From: JAEMQF01 sp963850525
GTDB lineage: Bacteria; Pseudomonadota; Gammaproteobacteria; Burkholderiales; Burkholderiaceae_C
Assembly (NCBI GenBank): GCA_963850525.1
Contig: CAWKLQ010000001.1
Span: forward strand, 620,001 to 684,000
Length of the DNA: 64,000 nt
Direction of reading: 5' to 3'
In this document: one piece after another, positions 15,380 through 24,318 of the stretch
How the letters are laid out: each line of letters opens with the position of its first letter
Numbering within the stretch: the first letter of the stretch is position 1
Notes under the pieces: model-generated
What the model was told of the DNA's origin: nothing
Database searches by the model: none
The model's input: the letters and a program-made list of their open reading frames with translations, nothing else
Program-made: the position numbers and the translations under genes

Positions 15380-16618
15380 TCAGAAACGGCCACAGGAATA
15401 GGGTGCCGGGTCGATGCTTGGCGGTGCGCCGTTGATCAACTGCGACACCAGACGTGCACTCGGCGGGCCGCCCGTCATGCCGAAGTGGCCGTGGCCGAAG
15501 GCCAGAAAGAGGCCCGGCTGGCCCGGCGTTGCACCCAAGATCGGCAAGCTGTCGGGCGTCGATGGGCGGTGCCCCATCCAGTAAGTGGGAGCTCCGCATT
15601 GCAGCGTCGGGAAAATTCGCTTCGCGTGTTCGACGAGCACTTTCGCGCGCCGCTCGTCGGGTGCCGCGAGCAATCCGCCGAACTCGACCGTGCCACCGGC
15701 GCGCAAGCCGTTCTCCATCGACGTGAGGCCGAAGCCGCGGTTCTTCACCGACATCGGAATGCGCAGCGTGATGTTCGGCGTGGGCATCATGGCGTGATAA
15801 CCGCGCTCCGTTTCCAGCGGCACCTTGATGCCCAGCGGGTCGAGCAATTCGCGCGTCCATGCGCCCGTGGCGACGACGACGCGTTGCGCGCTGCGGTTCG
15901 CCACGTTCGTCATGATCATGAAGCCCGCGGCGCCGCCGTTCGGGATGATTTTCAGCGCGCGCTCGGCGACGATCTCGCCGCCTGCAGCCACCAGCAATTG
16001 GCCCAGCGTCTGCACCAGGCGCTGCGGATTGACGGTGTACGCGTTGCCGGGAATGAGCAGGCCTTTGCTGATACTCGGCGAGATTTCCGGATAGATCTGG
16101 CGCAGCGCGTCGGCGTCCAGCGGCTCAGCGCGGATGCCGTGGCGCTGCGCGATCAGCAATTCGATCTGCGACTCGCTGCCCCCGCCCTCCCAGATCCGCA
16201 CCTGCCCCACCGGGCGTATCAGGTCAGCGTACAAATCGTTGCCGAGCAATTCGCGCCAGCAGGTGAGCGAGTCGCGGTGCAGGGCACGCATCGCGTCGGA
16301 GATCTGCAGCACGCGCTGCATGCGGCTCGCCTCGATCCAGCGCAGCAGCCACGGCAGGGCGCGCGGCAGATAGCTTGGCCGAACCACGAGTGGCCCTTCG
16401 CGGTTCATCAACCAACCGGGCACCTTACCCAGCATGCCGGGCAAGGCGATCGGTACCGCGGTGTCCTTGCTGATCAGGCCCGCGTTGCCATACGAGGTAC
16501 CGCTTGCCGGCGGCAGCGGATCGATCACGCAGACCTTGTGCCCCGAGCGTTGCAGGTAGAGCGCCGTGCTGAGGCCGGCAACGCCTGCGCCCAATACGAT
16601 CGTCGTGGGGTTGTCCAT
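15380..16618 (-). CDS. FAD-dependent D-amino-acid dehydrogenase/oxidase (DadA-like)
   Basis: A 412-residue DAO-fold flavoprotein. The FAD motif VLGAGVAGLSTALYLQRSG is at residues 8-26, with a GTSYGNAGLIS segment typical of DadA enzymes. The substrate domain spans about 90-320, and the C-terminal GHGHFGMTGGPPSARLVSQLI is the second FAD contact. It would oxidise an amine or D-amino acid to an imine, passing electrons to the respiratory chain. No signal peptide. It sits between an M24 hydrolase and RidA in one operon with a polyamine/opine-type ABC transporter, which suggests the imported substrate is an N-substituted or amino-acid derivative. Confidence 0.87.
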   Translation of the reverse strand: MDNPTTIVLGAGVAGLSTALYLQRSGHKVCVIDPLPPASGTSYGNAGLISKDTAVPIALPGMLGKVPGWLMNREGPLVVRPSYLPRALPWLLRWIEASRMQRVLQISDAMRALHRDSLTCWRELLGNDLYADLIRPVGQVRIWEGGGSESQIELLIAQRHGIRAEPLDADALRQIYPEISPSISKGLLIPGNAYTVNPQRLVQTLGQLLVAAGGEIVAERALKIIPNGGAAGFMIMTNVANRSAQRVVVATGAWTRELLDPLGIKVPLETERGYHAMMPTPNITLRIPMSVKNRGFGLTSMENGLRAGGTVEFGGLLAAPDERRAKVLVEHAKRIFPTLQCGAPTYWMGHRPSTPDSLPILGATPGQPGLFLAFGHGHFGMTGGPPSARLVSQLINGAPPSIDPAPYSCGRF

Positions 16619-16630
16619 GTGCGGCAGATC

Positions 16631-17773
16631 TCAGGGGTTGACGATCAGGGTGCGTGGCAGGCGGGTCAGGCGTTCGGGCCCGCCATCAGTGACCAGCACG
16701 GTCTCGCTCCACGACGCGCCGCGGGCTGACGCGTACATGTGGAACACCATGTTCGGCTCGAGCCGCCACTGGGCATCGGGATGGAAGATTCGCGTGAAGT
16801 CGCTGGTGCGTGGCCCGGCCTGGGCGTAGAGGCCCAGCGTGTAGCCGCTGATGTTGTCGAAGGTCGTGCGCAGGCTGGACTCAATCACGCCCTTGCGCAG
16901 AATCGCATCGACGTCGCGCGCGAGCGCTCCCGGCTGCATCGCTGCGATCTGGCGGTCCTGCAATTCGCGCAGTGTCGCGGCAGCGTCCTGCAGTTCCTTC
17001 GAGGGCTTTCCGACCACGGCGCAGCGCATGAGCCGCGCGCTGTAACCGGCAACCCGTGGCGTGAGCTCAATGTGCACGACGTCGCCTGGCGTCAACGGCG
17101 TGTCTTCCAGATGCCCATGCAGGAAATCCCAGCCACGGCCCGCTGAGATCGGCCCCGGGTGGCTCGGGTCGGCACCGAGTTCGATGAACGCTGCCGCGGC
17201 GGCTTTCGCCGCGTCGCGCTGTGAGGCCCCCTCGACACACGCCGCCGCAGCGGACTGCATCGCCGCATCGGCAACCGCAGCAGCACGCCGCAACAGCGCG
17301 ATTTCCGCCGGCGATTTGCTCAGCCGCAACTCCCACACGACGTTGCCCACATCGACGAACTGCGCGTCGGGCAGCACCTCGCGCAGGCGCGCGAAGCGCG
17401 CGACGGGCATACAGTACGACCCGAAGTCAAGGCCGATGCGTGCGTTTCGCAATCCGCGTTGGGCCAACGCCTCGGCGAGCACGGGCATGGGGTCTTCCCA
17501 GTCGCGGAAAGTCGGCACGTCAGTGATCCAGCTGCGCTGTCGGCACGGGCTCGCGTCGAGCGCACGAATCAGGAAGAACGGCTCGCCCTCGAGCGGTATG
17601 CCCACACAGCGCCAGCGATTCTCGGAGTTGCCAAAGCCCGACAACCAGGTCATCGCCTCGATTTCATCGAACAGCGCGATCTCGACTCCGGCTTCCCGCA
17701 TGCGCGCGCGCAGACGCGCGATGCGGCCGCTGAACTCGGCTGCGTCGAACCAGGGGTGTTTGCCAACTGCCAT
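16631..17773 (-). CDS. M24 family (creatinase-like) hydrolase without a metal site
   Basis: A 380-residue pita-bread protein with an N-terminal creatinase domain (1-150) and the M24 domain (160-380). Most dinuclear-metal ligands of aminopeptidase P are replaced: the first Asp is Glu in VVHIELTP, the second is Ala in YSARLMR, the His of GHxxG is Tyr (GYTLG), and the third-site Glu is replaced near VFHMYAS; only the last Glu (SWSETVLV) is kept. That pattern is shared with creatinase and ectoine hydrolase (DoeA), which work without metal on C-N amide bonds. I infer a metal-free hydrolase of a small imported amide; the substrate is not known. Confidence 0.82.
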   Translation of the reverse strand: MAVGKHPWFDAAEFSGRIARLRARMREAGVEIALFDEIEAMTWLSGFGNSENRWRCVGIPLEGEPFFLIRALDASPCRQRSWITDVPTFRDWEDPMPVLAEALAQRGLRNARIGLDFGSYCMPVARFARLREVLPDAQFVDVGNVVWELRLSKSPAEIALLRRAAAVADAAMQSAAAACVEGASQRDAAKAAAAAFIELGADPSHPGPISAGRGWDFLHGHLEDTPLTPGDVVHIELTPRVAGYSARLMRCAVVGKPSKELQDAAATLRELQDRQIAAMQPGALARDVDAILRKGVIESSLRTTFDNISGYTLGLYAQAGPRTSDFTRIFHPDAQWRLEPNMVFHMYASARGASWSETVLVTDGGPERLTRLPRTLIVNP

Positions 17774-17785
17774 GAATCGCCCTCG

Positions 17786-18598
17786 TTACCGATTGCTCGA
17801 CTGGTTTGCCAGCCGCGTCAGCCGCACCTGCCGCATCGCCGCATCCAGCAGCAGCACCACGCCTGTGACGGCAATCAGGAATGCGCTGACCGCGGCAATC
17901 ACCGGTTCCACTTGCAGATGCAGGCTGTTCCAGATGCGCACCGGCAGCGTCTCCGAGCGCACGCCGGCGAGGAACAGCGAGATGATCAGTTCGTCGAACG
18001 ACGCGAGAAACGCAAACAGCGCTGCCGACAAGATGCCGGGAAAGGCGAGCGGGATCACGATCTTCGTGAATACGCGCAGGCGGCTGCTGCCCAGGCTGAG
18101 CGCCGCGCGCTCGAGGTTCACATCCACCCCCTGCAGCGCTGCGAGCAGGATCAGCAGCACGATAGGCAGCGCCACCGTGGCGTGGCACAAACCGATCCAG
18201 AACACGTTGCCGACGAGCTTCAGCGGCGCGGCGACGAAGTACATCGCGATGGCCGTGATCACGTGCGGAATGATGATGGGCAGCAGCATGAACGAGAGCA
18301 GCAGCTTCTTCGCCCGCATGTCGCCGCGCACGAAGGCGTAGGCGGCGAAGAAACCGAGCCCGGTGGCGATGACGCAGGCGATTGCGGCGATGAGTACGCT
18401 CGACCCGAGTGCCTTCTGCCAGCGCGGGTCGCCGAAGAAGGCGGCGAACCAGCGCAGCGAATACTGCTCGGGCGGGAACTTCACGAACCCCTGGTGGGCG
18501 AACGCGAGCACGAGCACGATGACGATAGGCAGCATCAGCACGATGCAGGCCACGCTGACGTAGACGTTCAGGCTGCGCGCGACCGGTGTGTGGGACAT
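17786..18598 (-). CDS. ABC transporter permease, spermidine/putrescine type (PotC-like)
   Basis: A 270-residue inner-membrane permease with about six membrane helices and the binding-protein-dependent transport signature; the cytoplasmic EAA-type loop reads EAALSLGSSRLRVFTKIVIPLAFPGILSA, here RAALSLGSSRL. It pairs with the permease encoded 4 bp upstream in transcript order. Transport of spermidine, putrescine, opines or similar cations is the family role. Start ATG 18598. Confidence 0.9.
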   Translation of the reverse strand: MSHTPVARSLNVYVSVACIVLMLPIVIVLVLAFAHQGFVKFPPEQYSLRWFAAFFGDPRWQKALGSSVLIAAIACVIATGLGFFAAYAFVRGDMRAKKLLLSFMLLPIIIPHVITAIAMYFVAAPLKLVGNVFWIGLCHATVALPIVLLILLAALQGVDVNLERAALSLGSSRLRVFTKIVIPLAFPGILSAALFAFLASFDELIISLFLAGVRSETLPVRIWNSLHLQVEPVIAAVSAFLIAVTGVVLLLDAAMRQVRLTRLANQSSNR

Positions 18599-18602
18599 CG
18601 CC

Positions 18603-19454
18603 TCAGGCCCCCATCATGCGGCGCACGTCGGTGACGCGGTAGTAGACGCCGTACAGCACCAAGGTCGCGAAGAGCAGCAGCAGCGACATGACGGCGGCGT
18701 CCACCCAGTTGAACAGGATCTCGACCGAGCGCTCGATGAGCATCGCGATCATCACGTCCTGCGGCCCTCCCATCAACGCGGGCGTGATGAAAAAGCCGAT
18801 CGCCAGGATGAACACGATCAGCGAGCCCGAGATCACGCCGTGCAGGCTCAGCGGAAAGTAGATTCTTGTGAAGCAAAAGAAGTGGCTTCCGCCCAGCCCC
18901 CGGGCGGCGCGCATCAGGCTCGGGTCGATGGCTTTCATCGTCGCGTAAAGCGTCAGCACCATGTAGGGCAGCAGCACGTAGACCATGCCGATCAACACGC
19001 CGGTCTTGGTGTAGAGCAGCGGCAGCGGCTCGTCGACGACGCCGAGGTAGAGCAAGCCCTGATTCACCAGGCCGTTTCGACCGAGCAACACCATCCAGGA
19101 ATAGGTGCGAACGATGATGCTGGTGAAGTACGGTACGACGATGCAGAACAAGACCAGCGTGAAGCGCAAGCCCTGCTGATTCGCCATGTAGTAGGCGATC
19201 GGGTAGCTGATCAGCAGCACGAGCAGCGTGACGAGCAGCGAGATCCAGTTGGTCTGCGTGAGCGCCGTCACCACCGCCTTGGTGCTGACGATGCCCCAGG
19301 CCTGGGCGAGCACTTCGGCCGGGGTGCCCATGCCCATCAGCGTTTGAATGAAGAACCACGCCAGCGGAGCGACGAACACGAGCGCCAGCAGCAGCACCGC
19401 CGGCAGGATGAACGCGTTGGCGTGCCCGAACTTGCGCAGTGCGTTCGCGCTCAT
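18603..19454 (-). CDS. ABC transporter permease, spermidine/putrescine type (PotB-like)
   Basis: A 283-residue integral membrane subunit. It has an N-terminal membrane segment (FILPAVLLLALVFVAPLAWFFIQ), five more helices, and the loop RAARGLGGSHFFCFTRIYFPLSLHGVISG matching the EAA motif region. The ATG at 19454 overlaps the ATPase stop as ATGA, indicating translational coupling. It forms a heterodimer with the second permease. Confidence 0.9.
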   Translation of the reverse strand: MSANALRKFGHANAFILPAVLLLALVFVAPLAWFFIQTLMGMGTPAEVLAQAWGIVSTKAVVTALTQTNWISLLVTLLVLLISYPIAYYMANQQGLRFTLVLFCIVVPYFTSIIVRTYSWMVLLGRNGLVNQGLLYLGVVDEPLPLLYTKTGVLIGMVYVLLPYMVLTLYATMKAIDPSLMRAARGLGGSHFFCFTRIYFPLSLHGVISGSLIVFILAIGFFITPALMGGPQDVMIAMLIERSVEILFNWVDAAVMSLLLLFATLVLYGVYYRVTDVRRMMGA

Positions 19455-20551
19455 CGCTGCAAGATCACACTGTCTGCCGCTCGCCAGGTCAGCATCACGT
19501 TCTCGCCGGCCTGCCGCGCCAGCCCGCTGCTCGCGTTCTGCACGTCCACGGTGACCCGGATGCCGGGTTCGATTTCAACGGCGTGGCGCAAGATGTTGCC
19601 GAGGAACGAGGTTTGCACGAGACGCCCCGCCGCACAATTGAGCGACGCGTCCGCAGCAGCTTGCGAACCCACCGGCGCGAGCGTCACGCGTTCCGGCCGC
19701 ACGAACAGGTGGGCCCGCGCGGCGGGCTGCAGGCCCTCGACGACCCGGGCGCGCAACACGAGACCGGCGGCGGTGCGCAGCACTGCAAAGCCGTCGCGCA
19801 CTTCCTGCACCGTGCCTTCGATCAGATTCGCTTCGCCGAGAAAGCGCGCGATGAAGTTGCTCGCCGGGCTGTCGTAGATTTCCTCGGGACGACCCACCTG
19901 CTCGATGCGTCCGCTGTTCATGATGGCGATGCGGTCCGACATGTTCATCGCCTCTTCCTGGTCGTGCGTCACATAGACGACGGTCATTCCCAGGCGCTGC
20001 TGGATCTCCTTGATCTCCACCTGCATCTGGTAGCGCAGGTTTTTGTCGAGCGCGCCCAGGGGTTCGTCCATGAGCACGACGCTCGGGTGGAAAACGATGG
20101 CGCGAGCGATCGCCACGCGCTGCTGCTGGCCCCCGGACAACTGGCGCGAAAAACGATCGGCGAAACGCTCCAGGCGCACCAGCTCGAGGGCTTGGGTCAC
20201 GCGCTGCCGGACCTGCTCGTTCGGCAATTGGCGCGCGCGCAGCGGGAACGCGACGTTGTCGAACACATTGAGGTGAGGAAAGATGGCGTAGTTCTGGAAC
20301 ACCATGCCGAAGCCACGGCGTTGTGGCGGGCGGTCGACGATGTCGACGCCGTCGACGAGGATCTGCCCTTCGTCGACGTCGGCAAACCCGGCGATCATCA
20401 TCAGCGTGGTCGTCTTGCCCGAACCCGACGGGCCCAGCAGCGAGAAGAACTCGCCCGGCGCGATGTGCGTGCTGATGCGATCGACGACGCTTTCCTTGCC
20501 GTAGCGCTTCGTGATTTGCCGCAGTTCGATCGCGCTTCTGCCCGGCTGCAA
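19451..20551 (-). CDS. ABC transporter ATP-binding protein, PotA-like
   Basis: A polyamine-type ATPase of about 366 residues. Walker A is GPSGSGKTTT, the Q-loop VFQNYAIFPHLNV, the signature LSGGQQQRVAIARAI, Walker B VVLMDEPLGALD, and the H-loop YVTHDQEEAM. The C-terminal 120 residues form the regulatory TOBE domain. There is no ATG near the expected N-terminus; the TTG at 20551 is my best start (QPGRSAIELRQITKRYGKE), with a CTG at 20572 overlapping the binding-protein stop as an alternative. The long upstream frame reaching 21172 is inside the binding-protein gene. Confidence 0.88.
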   Translation of the reverse strand: MQPGRSAIELRQITKRYGKESVVDRISTHIAPGEFFSLLGPSGSGKTTTLMMIAGFADVDEGQILVDGVDIVDRPPQRRGFGMVFQNYAIFPHLNVFDNVAFPLRARQLPNEQVRQRVTQALELVRLERFADRFSRQLSGGQQQRVAIARAIVFHPSVVLMDEPLGALDKNLRYQMQVEIKEIQQRLGMTVVYVTHDQEEAMNMSDRIAIMNSGRIEQVGRPEEIYDSPASNFIARFLGEANLIEGTVQEVRDGFAVLRTAAGLVLRARVVEGLQPAARAHLFVRPERVTLAPVGSQAAADASLNCAAGRLVQTSFLGNILRHAVEIEPGIRVTVDVQNASSGLARQAGENVMLTWRAADSVILQR

Positions 20552-20568
20552 CGGGCTCGCTGCAGCGC

Positions 20569-21645
20569 TCAGCTGATGATCCACTTGGCCCAGGCCTGGC
20601 CGACCTTTTCGCGGTTTTGCGCCCACCAATTGATGTCGAGCAGGAAGCCCTTGGATCTCGTCCAGGGGGTCTTGGTCGCCGGATCGATCAAGTCCTTCGG
20701 CGTTGCACCGTAGGCCTTCACGTTCACCGGAATTCCTTTGTACTTGCCCAGCCAACGCGCTTGCGATTCGGCGCTCGAGCTGTAGTCGATGAATTTCTTG
20801 GCGTTCGCGAGATTCTTCGAGCCGACCGGAATTCCGTAAGCCTGCGCCAGCAGCGCGTTCTGGTTCCACTGAATCGCCAGCGGTGCGCCCTGGTCGATGG
20901 CCACGCCGATTCGCGTGCTCCACAGCGCGCCCATCGAGACTTCGTTGTCGGCGAGCAGCGTCGACGACAGCGCGCCGGTATCCCAGAACTTCGGGATCGC
21001 CGAACGAATGCGCGACATCGATTTGAACGCGCGGTCGATGTCCAGCGGGTAGAGCTTGTCCATCGGCACGCCGTCGGCGATCAGCGCGAATTCCAGGGCC
21101 GGCGTTCCCGAGGCCATGTCGGGCAAGGTGCGCCGACCTGGAAATTTCTTGAGGTCCCAGAACTCGGCCCACGACTTGGGCTCGGTCCCGGGAGCGATCG
21201 CCTTGGTGTTGTAGCCCAGCACCATGGCATAGATGAAGCAGCCGACCTGGTATTTGCGCTTGACGATCGGGTCGATGTCTGCCGGATTCGTGTACTTGAA
21301 TTCGTCGTAGTTGATCGGCTGCAGGTAGTTGCCCTTTTCCAGCTCGAGCAAGGTGCTGTCGCCCGTGTCGATCAGATCGAGCTCGTTCTGGCCCGACTTC
21401 ATCATCGCCATCAGCTTGCCCGCGGTCGCGGCAACGGGAACGACTTCGATCCCGGTCTCCTTGCGGAACGGGTCGTAGATGGTCTCCTTCTTCACATCGT
21501 CGAACACCCCGCCGGGGGTGCGCACGATCACCTGCTCGGCAGCGCTTGCCTTGTGAATCCAGAACAGTGCCGGGGTTGCCGCAGCGCCGGCAACGCCTGT
21601 CACCAACTTGCGGCGCACCGGACTCTGGATTTTCGAATCGGTCAT
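20569..21645 (-). CDS. ABC transporter substrate-binding protein, spermidine/putrescine type (PotD/Tat-exported)
   Basis: A 358-residue periplasmic binding protein. The N-terminus, RRKLVTGVAGAAATPALFWIHKASAA, carries a twin-arginine-like start, so export may be by Tat. The mature protein resembles PotD and the opine/putrescine class: ELDLIDTGDSTLLELEKGNYLQPI, then WAEFWDLKKFPGRRTLPD and GALWSTRIGVAIDQGAPLAIQWNQ. The ATG at 21645 has GGAG eight bases upstream. It heads the operon binding protein, ATPase, permease, permease, M24 hydrolase, FAD oxidase, RidA. Confidence 0.9.
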   Translation of the reverse strand: MTDSKIQSPVRRKLVTGVAGAAATPALFWIHKASAAEQVIVRTPGGVFDDVKKETIYDPFRKETGIEVVPVAATAGKLMAMMKSGQNELDLIDTGDSTLLELEKGNYLQPINYDEFKYTNPADIDPIVKRKYQVGCFIYAMVLGYNTKAIAPGTEPKSWAEFWDLKKFPGRRTLPDMASGTPALEFALIADGVPMDKLYPLDIDRAFKSMSRIRSAIPKFWDTGALSSTLLADNEVSMGALWSTRIGVAIDQGAPLAIQWNQNALLAQAYGIPVGSKNLANAKKFIDYSSSAESQARWLGKYKGIPVNVKAYGATPKDLIDPATKTPWTRSKGFLLDINWWAQNREKVGQAWAKWIIS

Positions 21646-21716
21646 GGTTGTCTCCAATCGTGGTGAATGGCTCGAGTCCGAAGCGCGGTGGGCCAAGGTC
21701 GAGCTGCCGGAAAAGT

Positions 21717-21731
21717 GTGACCCCGAGTCAC
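21717..21731. promoter_or_regulatory. inverted repeat upstream of the 21.6 kb operon
   Basis: GTGAC and GTCAC (21717-21721, 21727-21731) flank CCCGA, 72-86 bp upstream of the binding-protein start. It overlaps a poor promoter-like sequence on the minus strand (TTGACG). The rest of the 21646-21821 gap shows nothing else. Low confidence. Confidence 0.25.
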
Positions 21732-21821
21732 TACCGCGTCAATGATCGCCTTCCCCAGTCGCCCGGCACACCAAATCGTGTGATAGCCCTGCCCGACCTA
21801 CGAACTGAAACGACCAGCGAA

Positions 21822-22751
21822 TCAGCGCCCCCAGCGCAACACCAGCGGATCGACGCGTCGCGCGGTGGCGACCAAGCCCGCGCGCGCATGCGGGTTCAGC
21901 GCCGGGAACGGATGGCGCGGCGCTTCGCAGGCGATGACACCGCCCTCTTTCATCAGCGCCTTGGCGGCGAGCAGGCCGCACTGGCGGTTCTCGTAATTGA
22001 TGAGCGGCAGCCAGCGCTCGTACGCAGCCACGGCGTCGTCGCGGCGACCCGCGGCGTAGGCGTCGACGATGGTGCGCATGCCGTCGGGGTAGCCGCCGCC
22101 CGTCATCGAGCCGTTTGCGCCGGCGTCGAGATCAGCGAGCAGCGTGATGCCCTCTTCGCCGTCCCAAGGCCCCTCGACCGCAGCGCCGCCGAGGCGGATC
22201 AGCTCGCGCAGCTTGGCCGCGGCGCCGGCGCATTCGATCTTGAAGTAGGAGACGTGCTCTACCTCGCGGGCGAGCCGCGCGAGGAATGGCGCCGAAAGCG
22301 GCGTGCCGCTCACCGGTGCATCCTGGATCATGATGGGAATGGATATCGCGTCCGAGAGGCGGTGAAAAAACTCTTCGATCTGAGGCTCGGCGACACGCAG
22401 CGTCGCGCCGTGGTAGGGCGGCATCACCATGACCATCGCCGCGCCCATGTCCTGCGCGCGCCGGCTGCGCTCGCTGCACACCCGGGTGCTGAAGTGCGTC
22501 GTCGTCACGATCACCGGCACGCGCCCGGCCACGTGTTGAAGGATGCTGCGTGTCAGCACTTCGCGTTCATCGTCGGACAGGACGAACTGCTCGGAGAAGT
22601 TGGCGAGGATGCACAGGCCGTTCGAGCCGGCGTCGATCATGAAATCGACGCAGCGCTTCTGGCTCGCAAGGTCGAGCTCACCGGTGTCGGTGAACGTCGT
22701 CGGCACCACAGGAAAGACACCGCGGTAGCGGACGGTACGCGTTGAAGTCAT
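21822..22751 (-). CDS. DapA-family lyase/dehydratase (class I aldolase fold)
   Basis: A 309-residue dihydrodipicolinate synthase-family protein. The Schiff-base Lys is in SYFKIECAG; the TxxTTT-like motif is VIVTTTHFS; but the YNxP catalytic Tyr of DapA is replaced by QDAP (IMIQDAPVSGTP). That substitution is expected for sugar-acid members such as 2-keto-3-deoxyarabonate dehydratase or 4-hydroxy-tetrahydrodipicolinate-unrelated lyases, not for lysine synthesis. It would act on a 2-keto-3-deoxy acid. It is divergent from an SDR dehydrogenase (start-to-start 71 bp), which would fit a sugar-acid pathway. Confidence 0.85.
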   Translation of the reverse strand: MTSTRTVRYRGVFPVVPTTFTDTGELDLASQKRCVDFMIDAGSNGLCILANFSEQFVLSDDEREVLTRSILQHVAGRVPVIVTTTHFSTRVCSERSRRAQDMGAAMVMVMPPYHGATLRVAEPQIEEFFHRLSDAISIPIMIQDAPVSGTPLSAPFLARLAREVEHVSYFKIECAGAAAKLRELIRLGGAAVEGPWDGEEGITLLADLDAGANGSMTGGGYPDGMRTIVDAYAAGRRDDAVAAYERWLPLINYENRQCGLLAAKALMKEGGVIACEAPRHPFPALNPHARAGLVATARRVDPLVLRWGR

Positions 22752-22822
22752 GGAATCCTCGGGGCTGGTCTACGATTCAACGAATACTAAAGGACGCGTC
22801 GTCTACCGCCCCGGAGCAAGCC

Positions 22823-23584
22823 ATGGCCTTTGCAAGCTACCCCAGCCTCGTGCACCGATGCGTGCTCATCACCGGAGGTGCCACCGGCATCGGCGCGTGT
22901 CTGGTGGAACATTTCGCCGCGCAAGGTGCGCGCGTCGGATTCCTCGACATCGATGCGGCGGCAGGCGAAGCGCTCGCAGCGCAGCTGTCCCGAGCCCAAA
23001 CGCCGCCCTTGTTCGTCAAGGCAGATGTGACTGACACGCCGACACTGCGCGCAGCGATCGACACGGTGCGTCAGCGCTTCGGCGCTATCGCTGCGCTGAT
23101 GAACAACGCCGCGAACGACCAGCGTCACAGCATCGACGCGACGACGCCGCAGAGTTGGGACGCCGCCATCGGCGTGAACCTGAAACACCAGTTCTTCGCC
23201 GCGCAGGCGGTCGCGCAAGACATGAAAAACAGCGGCGGCGGCGCGATCGTCAACTTCGGCTCGGTGAGCTGGATGCTGAAGATGGGCGGCATGCCCGTCT
23301 ACACCACTGCCAAAGCGGCGGTGCAAGGCCTGACGCGCAGCCTGGCGCGCGACTTCGGGCCATTCAACATCCGCGTCAATACGCTCGTTCCCGGCTGGGT
23401 GATGACGGAAAAACAAAAACGCCTTTGGTTAGATGACGCCGGGCGCGAAGCCATCGCGCGTGGCCAATGCATCAACCGCGAGTTACTGCCCGAGCACATC
23501 GCGCGCATGGCGCTCTTCCTCGCCAGCGACGACAGCGCGATGTGCACGGCGCAGGATTTCATCGTCGACGGCGGGTGGGTTTGA
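22823..23584 (+). CDS. SDR family oxidoreductase (sugar/polyol dehydrogenase-like)
   Basis: A 253-residue classical SDR. Cofactor loop ITGGATGIGACL (17-28), D in FLDIDA favouring NAD, NNAANDQ motif, NFGSVSWMLKMGGMPVYTTAKAA with the Ser and YxxxK, and PGWVMTEKQ. The form resembles bacterial xylose/arabinose/fucose dehydrogenases (SDR-type aldose dehydrogenases). Start ATG 22823 with GGAG. It faces the DapA-family gene and converges with the decarboxylase genes. Substrate inferred only from relatives. Confidence 0.87.
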   Translation: MAFASYPSLVHRCVLITGGATGIGACLVEHFAAQGARVGFLDIDAAAGEALAAQLSRAQTPPLFVKADVTDTPTLRAAIDTVRQRFGAIAALMNNAANDQRHSIDATTPQSWDAAIGVNLKHQFFAAQAVAQDMKNSGGGAIVNFGSVSWMLKMGGMPVYTTAKAAVQGLTRSLARDFGPFNIRVNTLVPGWVMTEKQKRLWLDDAGREAIARGQCINRELLPEHIARMALFLASDDSAMCTAQDFIVDGGWV

Positions 23585-23703
23585 CAGCCGAATTCAGCGC
23601 CGGCACAGCACGTTTCACGCAGCGTAAGTTCGGCCGCCTGTCCGTTCAGCATTTCGGCGTGAGCTGAGCACCGAGCGTCGCGCAGCGAAGGCGGGTTGCG
23701 CCT

Positions 23704-24318
23704 TCAGGTCACTCGAAACCCCAGATGCTCGCGAATCCGGTGCTTCAGGAAAACGCCATCGCGCGGCGGCAACGCACGCGGCGGGTTCTCGGCGCGAATT
23801 CGCACGCGGAACAGGCGCGGCCCGGAACTGACGTCGTACAACGCGTCACGCACGCCGTCCAGTTGCGCGGCAGTTCGAACGTCGCCGGTACGCGCAAAAC
23901 CCAGGCTCTGCGCGACCTGATCCAACGCCACGCCGTGGCCGCTGTGGCTCAGCTGCATGCCGGTCTCGCCGAAGTGGCCGTTGTCGAGCACAACAATGCT
24001 CAGGTTGGGCGGCTTGCGCACGGCGATCGTCGCCAGGCCGCCCAGGCCCATCAACTGCTCGCCGTCGCCCGTGATCACGATCACCGCCCTGCGCGGCTGC
24101 GCCAGCGCCAGGCCCATGCCGACGAGGGCGGCGCCGCCCATCGCCCCCCAGAGGTAGAAGTTGCCCGGGTGGTCGCCGTGCGCAAACACGTCGTAGCTGG
24201 GCGAGCCCAGGCCGGTGATGACGAGCGCGTCGCCACGGTCGCGCAGCAGCGCCTGCACGACGCTGCGCCGCTCCAGCGTCGCTTCGAAGGCCGCCGCACC
24301 TGAGATCACTTTGTCCAT
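23704..24318 (-). CDS. ThDP-dependent decarboxylase, C-terminal (beta) subunit
   Basis: A 204-residue pyrophosphate-binding half of a two-subunit thiamin diphosphate decarboxylase. The ThDP/Mg motif is VIVITGDGEQLMGLGGLATIAVRKPPNLSIVVLDNG (GDG...N), with LGMG-type preceding residues. Sequence and size match sulfopyruvate decarboxylase beta (ComE) and phosphonopyruvate decarboxylase C-terminal domains. The catalytic-Glu half lies in the alpha subunit upstream, with a 13-bp overlap. ATG 24318. Sulfopyruvate decarboxylase would yield sulfoacetaldehyde, a substrate for the Xsc encoded in this window, but phosphonopyruvate is equally possible from sequence. Confidence 0.8.
   Translation of the reverse strand: MDKVISGAAAFEATLERRSVVQALLRDRGDALVITGLGSPSYDVFAHGDHPGNFYLWGAMGGAALVGMGLALAQPRRAVIVITGDGEQLMGLGGLATIAVRKPPNLSIVVLDNGHFGETGMQLSHSGHGVALDQVAQSLGFARTGDVRTAAQLDGVRDALYDVSSGPRLFRVRIRAENPPRALPPRDGVFLKHRIREHLGFRVT

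Noticed and set aside
19451..21172. 573-codon frame for the PotA-like ATPase
   Set aside because: The first 200 codons lie within the binding-protein gene and lack homology; the start was moved to 20551.
22772..22782. Short ATTC/GAAT repeat between the DapA-like and SDR genes
   Set aside because: Four-base arms are expected by chance.
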